This document shows, piece by piece, positions 24,228 to 33,787 of a DNA stretch of 64,000 nucleotides (positions are counted from its first letter, which is position 1; every line of letters starts with the position of its first letter). The stretch lies in assembly GCA_964486055.1 (NCBI GenBank), contig CAZALE010000010.1:1-64000 (forward strand), in the 5' to 3' direction. The notes beneath the pieces were generated by a model. It did not search any database. It had not been told where the DNA came from and saw only the letters and a list, made by a program, of their open reading frames with translations. Made by a program: the position numbers and the translations under genes. The stretch is from J014 sp964486055 (lineage in GTDB: Bacteria; Acidobacteriota; Blastocatellia; Pyrinomonadales; Pyrinomonadaceae).

Positions 24228-26054
24228 ATGTCTTTAAAACTCGGAGAAATTTTAGTTCGAGAGAATCTAATCACCCCTCAGCAACTACATGAAGCTATAG
24301 AGTATCAGCGACGCAACGGTGGAAGATTAGGCTCTAGCCTGGTCAAACTGGGTTTCGTATCGGATGAGGTTATAACAGATATACTATCAAAACAATACGG
24401 TGTTCCATCAATTAATCTAGAAATATATCAAATAGAAGAGGATGTTATTAAATTAATTCCGCGAGAGATGGCATTAAAATATACCATTCTACCTGTTTCC
24501 CGTACGGGAGCTACACTCACGCTCGCGATGGCTGATCCTACAAATGTATTCGCCTTAGACGATGTAAAATTCCACACTGGCTTGAATATAGAACCAGTAA
24601 TAGCCTCCGAAACCTCCATACAAGAGGCAATCGCTAAGTATTATTCATTACCAAAGTCCATAGAGCTTGCAGATACTTTAAGTAAAGAAATAGAGTTTAA
24701 GCCAACCAGAGTCGCATCAGGTAATGGGCTTGCGGTTCCAACCGAAACGAAGCTAAAAACTGAAGATCTCGCCGTATCATTGTCTGAATTCAGATTTGAA
24801 GAAAATATCACCTCAAATGAGCTGGAAGTATTAGATGAGGGGCAAGAGATAGACGTAAATGAGCTAATTCATGCTAGTGAAGAGGCTCCAATAATAAGGT
24901 TAGTAAATCTGCTCTTTGTAGAGGCGCTTAAAAAAGGAGCATCTGACATTCACATAGAACCATACGAAAAAAACTTAAGAATACGCTTCCGTATTGATGG
25001 TGTGTTATATGAGATTATGAGTCCGCCCCTACAAATAAGAGATGCTCTAATCTCCCGCATAAAAATAATGTCAAAGCTAGATATATCTGAAAAGCGTTTG
25101 CCTCAAGATGGGCGAATTAAGGTAAGAATAAAAGTTGATAATCGATCGAGAGAATTAGATTTTCGTGTATCTACCTTGCCTACCTTGTTCGGCGAGAAAG
25201 TAGTCCTGAGGCTCTTGGACAAAGAAAATCTCATGCTAGATATGACTAAGCTAGGTTTTGAGCCTCAGAGTCTCGAACTTTTTAAGCGCAATATACATAA
25301 GCCCTATGGTATGGTTCTAGTGACAGGACCGACGGGTTCTGGAAAAACTAATACTCTGTATTCTGCTCTAATGGAATTGAATAGACCTGACACTAATATA
25401 ATGACCGCCGAGGATCCTGTAGAATATAATCTTCCTGGAATTAACCAAGTTCAAATGAAAGAGCAGATAGGATTAAACTTTGCCACTGCTCTTAGAGCCT
25501 TCTTGCGTCAGGACCCAAATATCATACTCGTCGGCGAAATCCGCGATTTTGAAACAGCTGAAATCGCCATAAAAGCCGCGCTAACCGGGCATCTAGTTCT
25601 TTCTACTCTTCACACTAATGATGCACCTTCCACCATATCTCGTTTAGTTAACATGGGTATTGAACCATATCTTGTGGCGACATCTGTGAATCTTATTCAA
25701 GCACAAAGGTTGATCAGAAGGATCTGCAAAGAATGTAAAGAAGAAGTACATACTCCAGTAGAAGCATTAATAGATATAGGATTTTCCGAAGAAGAGGCAC
25801 GCTCGATAAAAACCTATCGGGGAAGGGGTTGTAAGGTTTGCAACAATACCGGATACAAGGGAAGAATTGGTCTTTACGAGGTCATGGAAATCAATGATGA
25901 ACTTCGTGAATTGATCATCATTGGGGCTACTGCTATGGACATAAGAAAGAAAGCCATTGAAATGGGAATGATCACTTTACGTGAATCAGGTTTGTATAAG
26001 ATAAGAGAAGGTATAACTACGCTAGAAGAAGTAGCCAAAGAAACTGTTCTCTAG
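24228..26054 (+). CDS. pilB: Type IV pilus assembly ATPase PilB
   Basis: 608 residues. It powers pilus extension at the inner membrane. The N-terminus carries two tandem 24-residue MshEN motifs (starting KLGEILVRENL at residue 4 and RLGSSLVKLGF at residue 33) separated by exactly five residues (RRNGG); in MshE and some PilB proteins these bind cyclic di-GMP. The ATPase core has Walker A GPTGSGKTNTL, Asp box, Walker B ILVGEIRDFETAE, His box (STLHTNDAPSTI) and a four-cysteine zinc site (CKEC ... CKVC). RBS GAGGAG. It heads pilB-basic protein-pilT-pilC. Confidence 0.95.
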   Translation: MSLKLGEILVRENLITPQQLHEAIEYQRRNGGRLGSSLVKLGFVSDEVITDILSKQYGVPSINLEIYQIEEDVIKLIPREMALKYTILPVSRTGATLTLAMADPTNVFALDDVKFHTGLNIEPVIASETSIQEAIAKYYSLPKSIELADTLSKEIEFKPTRVASGNGLAVPTETKLKTEDLAVSLSEFRFEENITSNELEVLDEGQEIDVNELIHASEEAPIIRLVNLLFVEALKKGASDIHIEPYEKNLRIRFRIDGVLYEIMSPPLQIRDALISRIKIMSKLDISEKRLPQDGRIKVRIKVDNRSRELDFRVSTLPTLFGEKVVLRLLDKENLMLDMTKLGFEPQSLELFKRNIHKPYGMVLVTGPTGSGKTNTLYSALMELNRPDTNIMTAEDPVEYNLPGINQVQMKEQIGLNFATALRAFLRQDPNIILVGEIRDFETAEIAIKAALTGHLVLSTLHTNDAPSTISRLVNMGIEPYLVATSVNLIQAQRLIRRICKECKEEVHTPVEALIDIGFSEEEARSIKTYRGRGCKVCNNTGYKGRIGLYEVMEINDELRELIIIGATAMDIRKKAIEMGMITLRESGLYKIREGITTLEEVAKETVL

Positions 26055-26090
26055 GCTTACTCTGAAAGCTTGGTAAAACGGAGGAAAAAT

Positions 26091-26885
26091 ATGTTCTTAA
26101 GGTCAGTCGCATTATGTTTAGCTTTGATACTGTCGATGGGCACGTTAATTCAGCTATCCACTGATTATTCGGAAGCTGGCTCAAAAATCCACCAGAAAAA
26201 AAAGAAAAAGAAGAAGAAAAAATTAAGAAAATACTCTAAGGCCTGGTGGAAGTGGTATCGTGCAAAGTTGAAGAGACAGAGAATGCTAGCAGCTCGTAAG
26301 AGAGCTTTACGCGCAAGACAAGCTCGCCTAGCAATGGCAAATACGAATAAAAAGCCAACTGTTTCTTACAACAAGACCACTGCTCCGAGCGTTTTTTACC
26401 TTCCGACAGGGGAGCCGACACCACGTGGTTGGCGTCCTGCAGGCAGTAATGGTAAAGAAACTCAATTCTTTGTCGATGACGAAAATGGTCGCCTGCTAGG
26501 TATGGCTTCTGTTTCTCTGGTTGGTCCTGCTTCTACACAAAACGAAAATACTTGGGGAAGAAACAAAACCCTAGCAGGAGTTAGCTTGAGTGCCTTGAGA
26601 AGGATCGTCATTGACAAAATGATGCGCGAGCAGGGTTGGATAGTCAATGATTATCAGAAAGAGATTGCTGGAAGAAGGGTTTTTGTTGTAGTAGCACAAT
26701 CATCTACTTCTAATGGTGGCCAACTCCAACGTTTGTTCTATTTCACAGAAGTAGATGGCAAGATTTATAATCTGGCAACCAACTCTTCTCCTGAAATGGC
26801 AGATAAAATTGCCGAACAAAGTGAGCGATTCTTAGCTGCGTTTGGCAAAAATAAACGATCTGGCGAAAGCGCTGAGCTAAGATAA
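26091..26885 (+). CDS. Highly basic secreted protein of unknown function in the pilus operon
   Basis: 264 residues from ATG 26091, chosen for its GGAGG ribosome binding site; a TTG at 26070 is also in frame. N-terminal signal sequence or anchor (about 3-25), then an unbroken run of lysines (QKKKKKKKKKLRKYSK) and an Arg/Lys/Ala-rich helix to about residue 85, then an alpha/beta domain (about 100-255) with GWRPAGSNGKETQFF and RRVFVVVAQSS. No family recognised. Its place between pilB and pilT suggests a periplasmic pilus accessory, possibly binding peptidoglycan or DNA through the basic arm. The A-rich DNA run could slip during replication or translation. Confidence 0.75.
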   Translation: MFLRSVALCLALILSMGTLIQLSTDYSEAGSKIHQKKKKKKKKKLRKYSKAWWKWYRAKLKRQRMLAARKRALRARQARLAMANTNKKPTVSYNKTTAPSVFYLPTGEPTPRGWRPAGSNGKETQFFVDDENGRLLGMASVSLVGPASTQNENTWGRNKTLAGVSLSALRRIVIDKMMREQGWIVNDYQKEIAGRRVFVVVAQSSTSNGGQLQRLFYFTEVDGKIYNLATNSSPEMADKIAEQSERFLAAFGKNKRSGESAELR

Positions 26886-26944
26886 TCTACCAGCAGCTTT
26901 TCTGTCAGCAACAAAGCCAAATTTTGGCCTACGAGGTGTAGTTT

Positions 26945-28138
26945 ATGAGCACAAATGTTGAAACTAATCAGCAACAGGTGCAGGTCACCTTACCCGATCT
27001 ACTTAAAAAAATGTTAGAAATGGGTGCGTCTGACCTTCATATAACGGTCAATTCGCCGCCACAAGCCAGAGTTCATGGATTCTTGCAACCTATACCTGGA
27101 TATCCTCCTTTAACAGCGGCTCAGACTAAACAACTTGCTTATTCCGTGCTAACAGACGCGCAAAAACATAAGTTTGAGGAAAATCTAGAATTAGACTTTT
27201 CCTTTGGCTTGAAAGGAATGTCCCGATTTCGTGCGAATATTTTCAATCAAAGAGGCGCAGTAGGTGCGGTTTTTAGGGCTATTCCTTATGAAATTAAGTC
27301 TTTTGAAGCTCTTGGTTTACCTCCTGTGGTAGCTGATTTATGTAAAAAACCACGAGGGTTGGTATTAGTAACCGGCCCAACCGGATCAGGTAAATCAACT
27401 ACACTAGCTGCAATGATAGACAGAATAAATCGTGAGCGACATGAACATATTCTCACAATAGAAGATCCAATAGAATTTTTACATTACCACAAAAATTGTC
27501 TAATCAATCAACGTGAGGTAGGATCAGATACTCACAGTTTTGCAAATGCTCTCAGAACCGCTCTTCGCCAAGACCCGGATGTCGTACTAGTAGGCGAAAT
27601 GAGAGACCTTGAGACAATAGAATTAGCTTTAAGAATTGCAGAAACAGGTCATTTGACCTTTGCCACTTTGCACACAAACTCAGCCGCATCTACAATCAAC
27701 CGTATAATAGATGTATTCCCTGCCGAGCAACAAGCTCAAATCCGAGTGCAACTCTCCATGGTGCTAGAAGGAATTCTTTGCCAAACTCTTCTACCTAAGG
27801 CATCGGGTGATGGAAGAGTCTTGGCTCTGGAGATATTGATCCCTAATCCGGCAATAAGAAACCTCATTCGAGAAGATAAAATTCACCAGATTTATTCGAT
27901 GATGCAAACAGGACAGGATAAATACGGAATGCAGACTTTAAATCAATCTCTTGCATCACTTTATCATCGAAGGCTCATAACACTTGAAGTGGCAATGCAA
28001 AGATCATCGAACCCAGATGAATTGAAAGAATTAATCGAACGAGGTTCTGGTTTAAACACATATACCAGTAAGCCTCAGGAGCATCCTTCTCCTTATATGC
28101 AGCCGCGTCCGATAGGAACGCGTCCACAAACACGATAA
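26945..28138 (+). CDS. pilT: Type IV pilus retraction ATPase PilT
   Basis: 397 residues. N-terminal PAS-like domain (GASDLHITVNSPPQARVHG), RecA-like core with Walker A GPTGSGKSTTL, Asp box with TIEDPIEFLH, Walker B VVLVGEMRDLETIE, His box TFATLHTNSA, and the C-terminal AIRNLIREDKIHQI region essential for retraction in known PilT. The C-tail is a proline-rich extension. It depolymerises pili for twitching motility and DNA uptake. RBS GAGGTG. Confidence 0.96.
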   Translation: MSTNVETNQQQVQVTLPDLLKKMLEMGASDLHITVNSPPQARVHGFLQPIPGYPPLTAAQTKQLAYSVLTDAQKHKFEENLELDFSFGLKGMSRFRANIFNQRGAVGAVFRAIPYEIKSFEALGLPPVVADLCKKPRGLVLVTGPTGSGKSTTLAAMIDRINRERHEHILTIEDPIEFLHYHKNCLINQREVGSDTHSFANALRTALRQDPDVVLVGEMRDLETIELALRIAETGHLTFATLHTNSAASTINRIIDVFPAEQQAQIRVQLSMVLEGILCQTLLPKASGDGRVLALEILIPNPAIRNLIREDKIHQIYSMMQTGQDKYGMQTLNQSLASLYHRRLITLEVAMQRSSNPDELKELIERGSGLNTYTSKPQEHPSPYMQPRPIGTRPQTR

Positions 28139-28165
28139 AACAGCGCAAACGAGGAGTTAAAAAAT

Positions 28166-29407
28166 ATGCCTACATTTGTCTATAAAGGACGAAACCGTTT
28201 GAATCAATTAGTAACTGGCGAGAGAGAGGCGAGAGATACTAGCGAGCTACGCGCTATACTCCGTCGGGAACAAATTACCCTGATGCAAGCCTCTGAAAAA
28301 GGTGCTGAATTTAGCATACCTAAATTTGGAACAAAGAAAAAAGTGAAGGGAAAAGAACTAGCTGTCTTTACCCGACAATTTTCTGTAATGATAGATGCGG
28401 GCTTACCGTTGGTTCAATGTCTTGATACATTGGCTGCACAACAAAAGAATCCTTTTTTCAAAGATGTAATTAACCAGGTGCGTCAGAGTGTCGAAGAAGG
28501 TTCTACGCTTTATGCGGCGATGGAAAAACACCCTAAAGTCTTTGACGATCTTTACACCTCCATGGTCAGAGCCGGTGAAACAGGTGGTGTATTAGACCTA
28601 ATCCTACAACGTCTTGCCACCTTGATTGAAAAAGTTGTTAAGTTAAAGAGAAGCTTGGTCTCTGCTTCAGTATATCCGGCAGCGGTCATCACCGTGGCTG
28701 TGTTAGCAGTAGCGATAATAATGATATTCGTAATACCTCAATTTGAACAGATATTTATTGGCTTGCTTGGCCCAGGCGAAATGTTGCCATTGCCTACGCG
28801 TATCGTCATCGCTATCAGTAACTTCGTTGCCGGATGGGGTGGCTTAGCTATACTCTTATTTGTTATCTCCGCGGCTATTGGCCTAAGATCATATTACAAA
28901 ACACCTCAAGGGCGCTGGAATATCGATTCATTGATCTTAAAAATCCCAGTAATCGGTGAGATTATAAGAAAAATCGCTGTTGCTAGATTCTCAAGAATCT
29001 TATCGACTCTTTTAGCGTCGGGCGTTCCTATACTACAGTCACTCGAGATTACGGCTAAAACCGCAGGTAATATCGTCATCGAAGATGCTGTGATGAAAAT
29101 TAGATCAGGCGTAGAAAGAGGTGAAAGCTTTGTTGAGCCGATGAAAGCTGGTGAAGTCTTTCCTCATATGGTCGTACAAATGGCTGAAGTCGGCGAAAAA
29201 ACCGGCGCGTTGGACGCCATGCTATCAAAGGTCGCAGATTTTTATGAAGAAGAAGTAGATGCGGCGATTGCAGATCTTTTAGCGTTGATTGAGCCTGCCT
29301 TGATAGCTTTCTTGGGCGTTACAATCGGTTCAATAGTCATAGCCATGTATTTACCTCTATTCACATTGATAGGCAAATTGGCAAGTGGAATAAGCGGCGG
29401 CAGGTAA
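28166..29407 (+). CDS. pilC: Type IV pilus inner-membrane platform protein PilC
   Basis: 413 residues. Two T2SSF domains (about 70-195 and 275-400), each ending in a hydrophobic segment, with three transmembrane helices overall. Conserved LAVFTRQFSVMIDAGLPL and FSRILSTLLASGVPILQSLE mark the two repeats. It forms the platform on which PilB and PilT act. RBS AGGAG, 9 bases from the ATG. Last gene of the operon. Confidence 0.96.
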   Translation: MPTFVYKGRNRLNQLVTGEREARDTSELRAILRREQITLMQASEKGAEFSIPKFGTKKKVKGKELAVFTRQFSVMIDAGLPLVQCLDTLAAQQKNPFFKDVINQVRQSVEEGSTLYAAMEKHPKVFDDLYTSMVRAGETGGVLDLILQRLATLIEKVVKLKRSLVSASVYPAAVITVAVLAVAIIMIFVIPQFEQIFIGLLGPGEMLPLPTRIVIAISNFVAGWGGLAILLFVISAAIGLRSYYKTPQGRWNIDSLILKIPVIGEIIRKIAVARFSRILSTLLASGVPILQSLEITAKTAGNIVIEDAVMKIRSGVERGESFVEPMKAGEVFPHMVVQMAEVGEKTGALDAMLSKVADFYEEEVDAAIADLLALIEPALIAFLGVTIGSIVIAMYLPLFTLIGKLASGISGGR

Positions 29408-29416
29408 CGTCAGGTT

Positions 29417-29448
29417 AAAGCAAAGATGGCATATGCCATCTTTGCTTT
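29417..29448. terminator. Palindromic terminator after pilC
   Basis: A perfect 32-bp palindrome with arms AAAGCAAAGATGGCAT/ATGCCATCTTTGCTTT, 10 bases after the pilC stop, followed by GGTTT. It could also end the convergent lipA transcript, whose stop lies 64 bp away. Confidence 0.85.
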
Positions 29449-29512
29449 GGTTTAATCAAGTTTTTATCATCGAATCTAAAATCTCTCTAGGCTTCTCTGC
29501 TAAATATTTTAT

Positions 29513-30424
29513 TTAAGCTTGTTCTGCCTGATGCCTAGCGTGATAGGAGCTTCTGGTTAGTGGTGAAGATTCTACATGTTTGAATCCGAGGCTGATTCCT
29601 ATTTTTTTCCACTCAGCAAATTCTTCTGGAGTTACATATCTTTCAACGGGCAATCTTCTCTCGTAAGGTTGTAAATATTGGCCGATTGTCATTATGTCGC
29701 AAGAGACTCGTCTCAAATCTTTCATCAAATCCACCACTTCCTCGAAAGTTTCGCCTAATCCGACCATTATACCGCTTTTTGTCAACATCGTAGGCTTATG
29801 TTTGTTCCTCCAATGAGCGGCACGTTCGAGTAATGTCAATGACTGCTGATAATTAGCATCAGGGCGCACTCTGCGGTAAAGTCTTTCAATGGTTTCCATG
29901 TTATGATTCAAAACGTCTGGATTTGCGTTCAAAACAGTCATCAGTGCTTGCTCATCGCCGTTAAAATCTGGGATTAAGACTTCGATTTTACACTCCGGGT
30001 TAAGCTCCCTAACTTTTTGTATTGTTTCGGCCCAATGGGATGCTCCTCCGTCTGGCAAATCATCGCGGTTTACAGATGTTATTACGGCATAGGCTAAGTT
30101 CAAATGTTTGACTGCTTGAGCTACATGCAAAGGCTCTTCTGGGTCTAAAGGTTGTGGCTTTCCTTTTTTAACTGCACAGAATCCACAATGACGCGTGCAG
30201 GTGTCGCCTCCCAGCATAAACGTCGCAGTTCTATCAGACCAACATTCGAAAATATTTGGACATCTAGCCTCTTGGCATACAGTGTGGAGCTTTAACCCCT
30301 GAATTAATCTCAATACTTCGTTTTGATTGGTTGGATCACCTAACTTTATCCTTAGCCAATCCGGCTTTGGTAATCTTTGCTTCTTCTTTGTTACAAACTT
30401 TTGAATTAAAACTTTTTCTTCCAT
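29513..30424 (-). CDS. lipA: Lipoyl synthase (radical SAM)
   Basis: 303 residues from ATG 30424, with GGGA and AGGG upstream; an ATG at 30448 is also in frame. It inserts two sulfurs into protein-bound octanoate. Both cluster motifs are visible: the auxiliary C-x4-C-x5-C in CQEARCPNIFEC and the radical-SAM C-x3-C-x2-C in CTRHCGFC; the C-terminal RSSYHA holds the conserved serine that ligates the auxiliary cluster. It acts after LipB (13676-14350). Last gene of the kdsB-pyrG-DUF4198-kdsA-lipA run. Confidence 0.96.
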   Translation of the reverse strand: MEEKVLIQKFVTKKKQRLPKPDWLRIKLGDPTNQNEVLRLIQGLKLHTVCQEARCPNIFECWSDRTATFMLGGDTCTRHCGFCAVKKGKPQPLDPEEPLHVAQAVKHLNLAYAVITSVNRDDLPDGGASHWAETIQKVRELNPECKIEVLIPDFNGDEQALMTVLNANPDVLNHNMETIERLYRRVRPDANYQQSLTLLERAAHWRNKHKPTMLTKSGIMVGLGETFEEVVDLMKDLRRVSCDIMTIGQYLQPYERRLPVERYVTPEEFAEWKKIGISLGFKHVESSPLTRSSYHARHQAEQA

Positions 30425-30464
30425 TGCCCTAATTCCCGATTCTAACATTCAACAAGCCAGTAAT

Positions 30465-31307
30465 CTAAGTGGCATGCACAAAGCTCACATCAGAATCTTT
30501 AACCAACTCATGAATTTGTTTCAGTTGTTTGAGTAACCTCTCTAATCTTGAAAGGGGCAGTTGGTTTGGGCCATCGGATGGAGCTCTTTCAGGATTATCA
30601 TGTACTTCCATGAAGATAGCATCAACTCCACATGCAACCCCTGCACGTGCTAGAAATTCGATATATTCAGATTGCCCGCCAGTAGCCTTACCCAATCCGC
30701 CTGGAAGTTGTAGAGAATGAGTCACATCAAAAACCACTGGAACACCGAAAGATCGCATCATAGGAAAAGATCTAAAATCCACGACGAGGTTGTTATAGCC
30801 GAAGCTAACACCTCGCTCTGTAAGCAGAATTTTGGTAGCACCAGCCGACTCAAGTTTCTCTATTATGTTCTTTGCGTCCCAGGGAGCTAGGAACTGACCT
30901 TTCTTAACATTAACTGGTTTTCCAGTTTTTGCCGAAGCGATTAACAAATCTGTTTGTCGACAAAGAAAAGCTGGAATTTGAATTACATCGACAACTTCAG
31001 CCACTGGTTCAACCTGCCATGTCTCATGAACATCAGTCGTAACTGGAACTTTTAGCTCCTGCCTTACGGCTTTTAGAACTTCTAAACCAAACTCCATTCC
31101 TTTACCACGAAAACTACTTATGGAGCTTCGATTAGCCTTGTCGAATGAGGACTTGTAAACAAACGAGACTCCTACTCTAGAGCAAACGTTTTTTATTTCC
31201 CTCGCCATGTAAAATGCATGCTCTGGACTCTCGATGACACATGGCCCTAAAATGAACGCTAAATCTTTACCACCGAAATTAACATTTTCTACCGTAAAAC
31301 TATTCAT
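30465..31307 (-). CDS. kdsA: 3-deoxy-8-phosphooctulonate synthase (Kdo-8-P synthase)
   Basis: 280 residues. It condenses arabinose 5-phosphate with phosphoenolpyruvate to Kdo 8-phosphate for LPS. Motifs: LGPCVIES near the N-terminus, YKSSFDKANRSS, GKGMEFGLEVL, VFDVTHSLQLPG and FMEVHDNPERAPSDG. The cysteine in GPCVIE marks the metal-dependent class (Aquifex type) rather than the E. coli type, which has Asn there. Sits one base after the DUF4198 gene and precedes lipA. Confidence 0.96.
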   Translation of the reverse strand: MNSFTVENVNFGGKDLAFILGPCVIESPEHAFYMAREIKNVCSRVGVSFVYKSSFDKANRSSISSFRGKGMEFGLEVLKAVRQELKVPVTTDVHETWQVEPVAEVVDVIQIPAFLCRQTDLLIASAKTGKPVNVKKGQFLAPWDAKNIIEKLESAGATKILLTERGVSFGYNNLVVDFRSFPMMRSFGVPVVFDVTHSLQLPGGLGKATGGQSEYIEFLARAGVACGVDAIFMEVHDNPERAPSDGPNQLPLSRLERLLKQLKQIHELVKDSDVSFVHAT

Positions 31308-31308
31308 A

Positions 31309-32103
31309 TCATTTCACTCCAAAGCTAAAGGCTCCCCAGAAACTTTCCCAATCTGCATCATTACAGTTGCATCTTCTCATTAAAACCAAATGGACTAACC
31401 ATAACCCAGGTTTTTCCAGCCTCATTTGAAAAATTCCATCTTGATTCGTTAGATATCTGCTTCTGCCAATCTCTTTATGAATAGCGAAGACTGATTTGTT
31501 GCTAAGTGGTTTACCTTCGAAGAGAACTTGAAATCTAAGTGTGTCTCCAACCTTTTTGAGGTAAGGATTCTCCATAGGGATGATATCTAAAATAGCACCA
31601 GTTTGATTTTCATAAGTTTTATCTTTAACATCGCCTATTTGTACTAAGGTTTTGATAAAACGACAGTAGCGTTCTCGGGCAGGCTTCTCTTGTTCCCCAC
31701 GCCTTTTCCTTTCCTCTATTATGTATTCCATCCCGTCTTCTTTTAAATATAGCTCAAATTTGTCTGCTGGAAGGGTTATGTAAGACCAATTCCTGTGCAT
31801 AAAGAAGAGATATCCGCCGTCACGTTTAGGTTTCAATACGTAGACAGGCTTAGCCCCATCAGCTATAAAGGCTTTCAAATCAAAGACCTCACCAGCTGAG
31901 AATAGCCTAAAAATCGAGGTTTTATCTTTTTGAAAGGGTCTCTCCTCTAATTCCTTTACGAGCGAATCGCCAACATAAAGGTGAATTGGGATCTCCTCTC
32001 CGATCTGCCCCAAAAACTTCTTAGGTTCCAGCCAGTACTCGTGTGCAAAAGTTACTTTTGCGAGCAAAACAGCCAAAAATACTAGCGAAATACCTTTGTT
32101 CAT
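31309..32103 (-). CDS. DUF4198-family periplasmic protein
   Basis: 264 residues: signal peptide (about 1-20, ending VTFA) and a mature protein beginning HEYWLEPKKF. A histidine immediately after the cleavage site is seen in DUF4198 and NikM-like proteins, where it can bind a metal. Two beta domains follow, the second (about 175-262) resembling a carboxypeptidase-regulatory-like fold. A metal-binding or transport accessory role is suggested but not shown; no transporter is adjacent. Its ATG overlaps the pyrG stop (ATGA), so it is made together with CTP synthase. Confidence 0.8.
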   Translation of the reverse strand: MNKGISLVFLAVLLAKVTFAHEYWLEPKKFLGQIGEEIPIHLYVGDSLVKELEERPFQKDKTSIFRLFSAGEVFDLKAFIADGAKPVYVLKPKRDGGYLFFMHRNWSYITLPADKFELYLKEDGMEYIIEERKRRGEQEKPARERYCRFIKTLVQIGDVKDKTYENQTGAILDIIPMENPYLKKVGDTLRFQVLFEGKPLSNKSVFAIHKEIGRSRYLTNQDGIFQMRLEKPGLWLVHLVLMRRCNCNDADWESFWGAFSFGVK

Positions 32104-33785
32104 AGAATTTTCCTTTCAGCGGGAATGATCTTCCTCTCGGTTGTTTCCTCTTTAAAATTCTCACTTTGAAGACGATTCTGAAGAGCGGCTTTAACAAACG
32201 CACTGAAAAGAGGATGCGGATCCAAGGGCTTTGACTTATATTCCGGATGAAACTGACATGCAACGAAGAATGGATGAATTTTTCGTGGCAATTCGATTAT
32301 CTCCACAAATTTTCCATCAGGAGATAGCCCACTGATTACTAATCCGTTTTCCTCAAGTATTGCTTTGTATTCTGGATTGAACTCATATCTGTGGCGGTGA
32401 CGTTCAGCGATTTTATCTTGTTCATTATAAATCTCCCAAACCCTACTGCCCTTCTTTAGGACGCATTCCCAAGAACCTAACCTCATAGTGCCACCCATGT
32501 CCTCGACACCTACTAAGTCTCGTAGTTTGAAGATTATTGGGTAAGGTGTATCAGGATTAAACTCGGCGGAGTCAGCATCGGTCAAACCGCATTCATTTCT
32601 CGCAAATTCTATACATGCCACTTGCATTCCTAAACAAATTCCCAGATAAGGAGTCTTAGATTTTCTGGCGTACTTAACCGCTCTTATCATTCCGGCTATG
32701 CCTCGTTTTCCAAATCCACCAGGAACTAATATTGCATCTGCCTCGCGCAAGCGAGCTTCATAATCCTCTTTCATCAAGCTTTCAGATTCTATCCAGTCAA
32801 GTTGCACCCTTAGGTTGTTTGCAGCTCCAGCGTGTACTAAAGCCTCACGCAACGATTTATAAGAATCCTCTAGCTCGACATATTTTCCTACGATTCCAAT
32901 TCTTACAGAACCTCCGCTGGGTTCTTTTATAACAGAGACTAAATCTCTCCAACTCTTTAAATCTGCCTCAGCGCATTTTTCTTTAAGACCCAGCTTATCT
33001 AGTATTAATGAATCTAAACCTTGGTCATGCAAGAATAATGGCACTTCGTAAATGGTTTGTACATCAACCGCTGATATCACAGCTTTTTCTTGAACGTTAC
33101 AGAACAAAGCTATCTTTCTTCTGAGATCTAAAGACAGTTGTCTATCGGAACGGCATAGCAATATATCAGGTTGGATACCGATCTCACGCAATTCTTTGAC
33201 TGAGTGCTGTGTTGGTTTAGTTTTTAGTTCACCAGCAGCAGCAAGATATGGCACCAAAGTCACGTGAATAAAGACTGCTCCTCTATCTCCTTGCTCATTG
33301 CCTATCTGCCTGATTGCCTCTAAGAAAGGCAATGATTCAATATCCCCTACGGTGCCGCCTATTTCAACAATCAAAACGTCACAGTTATTTTTCTCAGCTA
33401 CAGCGCGTATAACAGATTTTATTTCATCGGTTATATGAGGTATGACTTGAATGGTTTTACCGAGATAAACCCCGCGTCGCTCTTTTTCGATTACAGATAG
33501 ATAAATCTTACCGCTTGTCCAGTTATTCTGGCGGGACATTTTAGCGCTTGTAAAGCGCTCGTAATGTCCTAGATCCAGGTCGGTTTCGGCGCCATCATCA
33601 GTAACAAAAACTTCCCCATGCTGAAATGGAGACATGGTTCCAGGATCAACATTTATGTACGGATCCAGTTTCATCAACTGAACTTTCAAACCGCGCGATT
33701 CTAGCAAGCAGCCTATGGAGGCAGCCGCTAAACCTTTGCCCAAGCTTGATACTACTCCACCTGTAACAAAAACAAACTTAGTCAT
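32100..33785 (-). CDS. pyrG: CTP synthase
   Basis: 561 residues. It converts UTP to CTP with glutamine. The N-terminal synthetase domain has VTGGVVSSLGKGLAAASIG and DPYINVDPGTMSPFQHGEVF; the C-terminal class I amidotransferase has the cysteine nucleophile in LGICLGMQ and the His-Glu pair in CQFHPEYKSKP. It starts two bases after kdsB, whose product uses CTP to activate Kdo, so the order is functionally sensible. Confidence 0.97.
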   Translation of the reverse strand: MTKFVFVTGGVVSSLGKGLAAASIGCLLESRGLKVQLMKLDPYINVDPGTMSPFQHGEVFVTDDGAETDLDLGHYERFTSAKMSRQNNWTSGKIYLSVIEKERRGVYLGKTIQVIPHITDEIKSVIRAVAEKNNCDVLIVEIGGTVGDIESLPFLEAIRQIGNEQGDRGAVFIHVTLVPYLAAAGELKTKPTQHSVKELREIGIQPDILLCRSDRQLSLDLRRKIALFCNVQEKAVISAVDVQTIYEVPLFLHDQGLDSLILDKLGLKEKCAEADLKSWRDLVSVIKEPSGGSVRIGIVGKYVELEDSYKSLREALVHAGAANNLRVQLDWIESESLMKEDYEARLREADAILVPGGFGKRGIAGMIRAVKYARKSKTPYLGICLGMQVACIEFARNECGLTDADSAEFNPDTPYPIIFKLRDLVGVEDMGGTMRLGSWECVLKKGSRVWEIYNEQDKIAERHRHRYEFNPEYKAILEENGLVISGLSPDGKFVEIIELPRKIHPFFVACQFHPEYKSKPLDPHPLFSAFVKAALQNRLQSENFKEETTERKIIPAERKIL

Positions 33786-33787
33786 AC

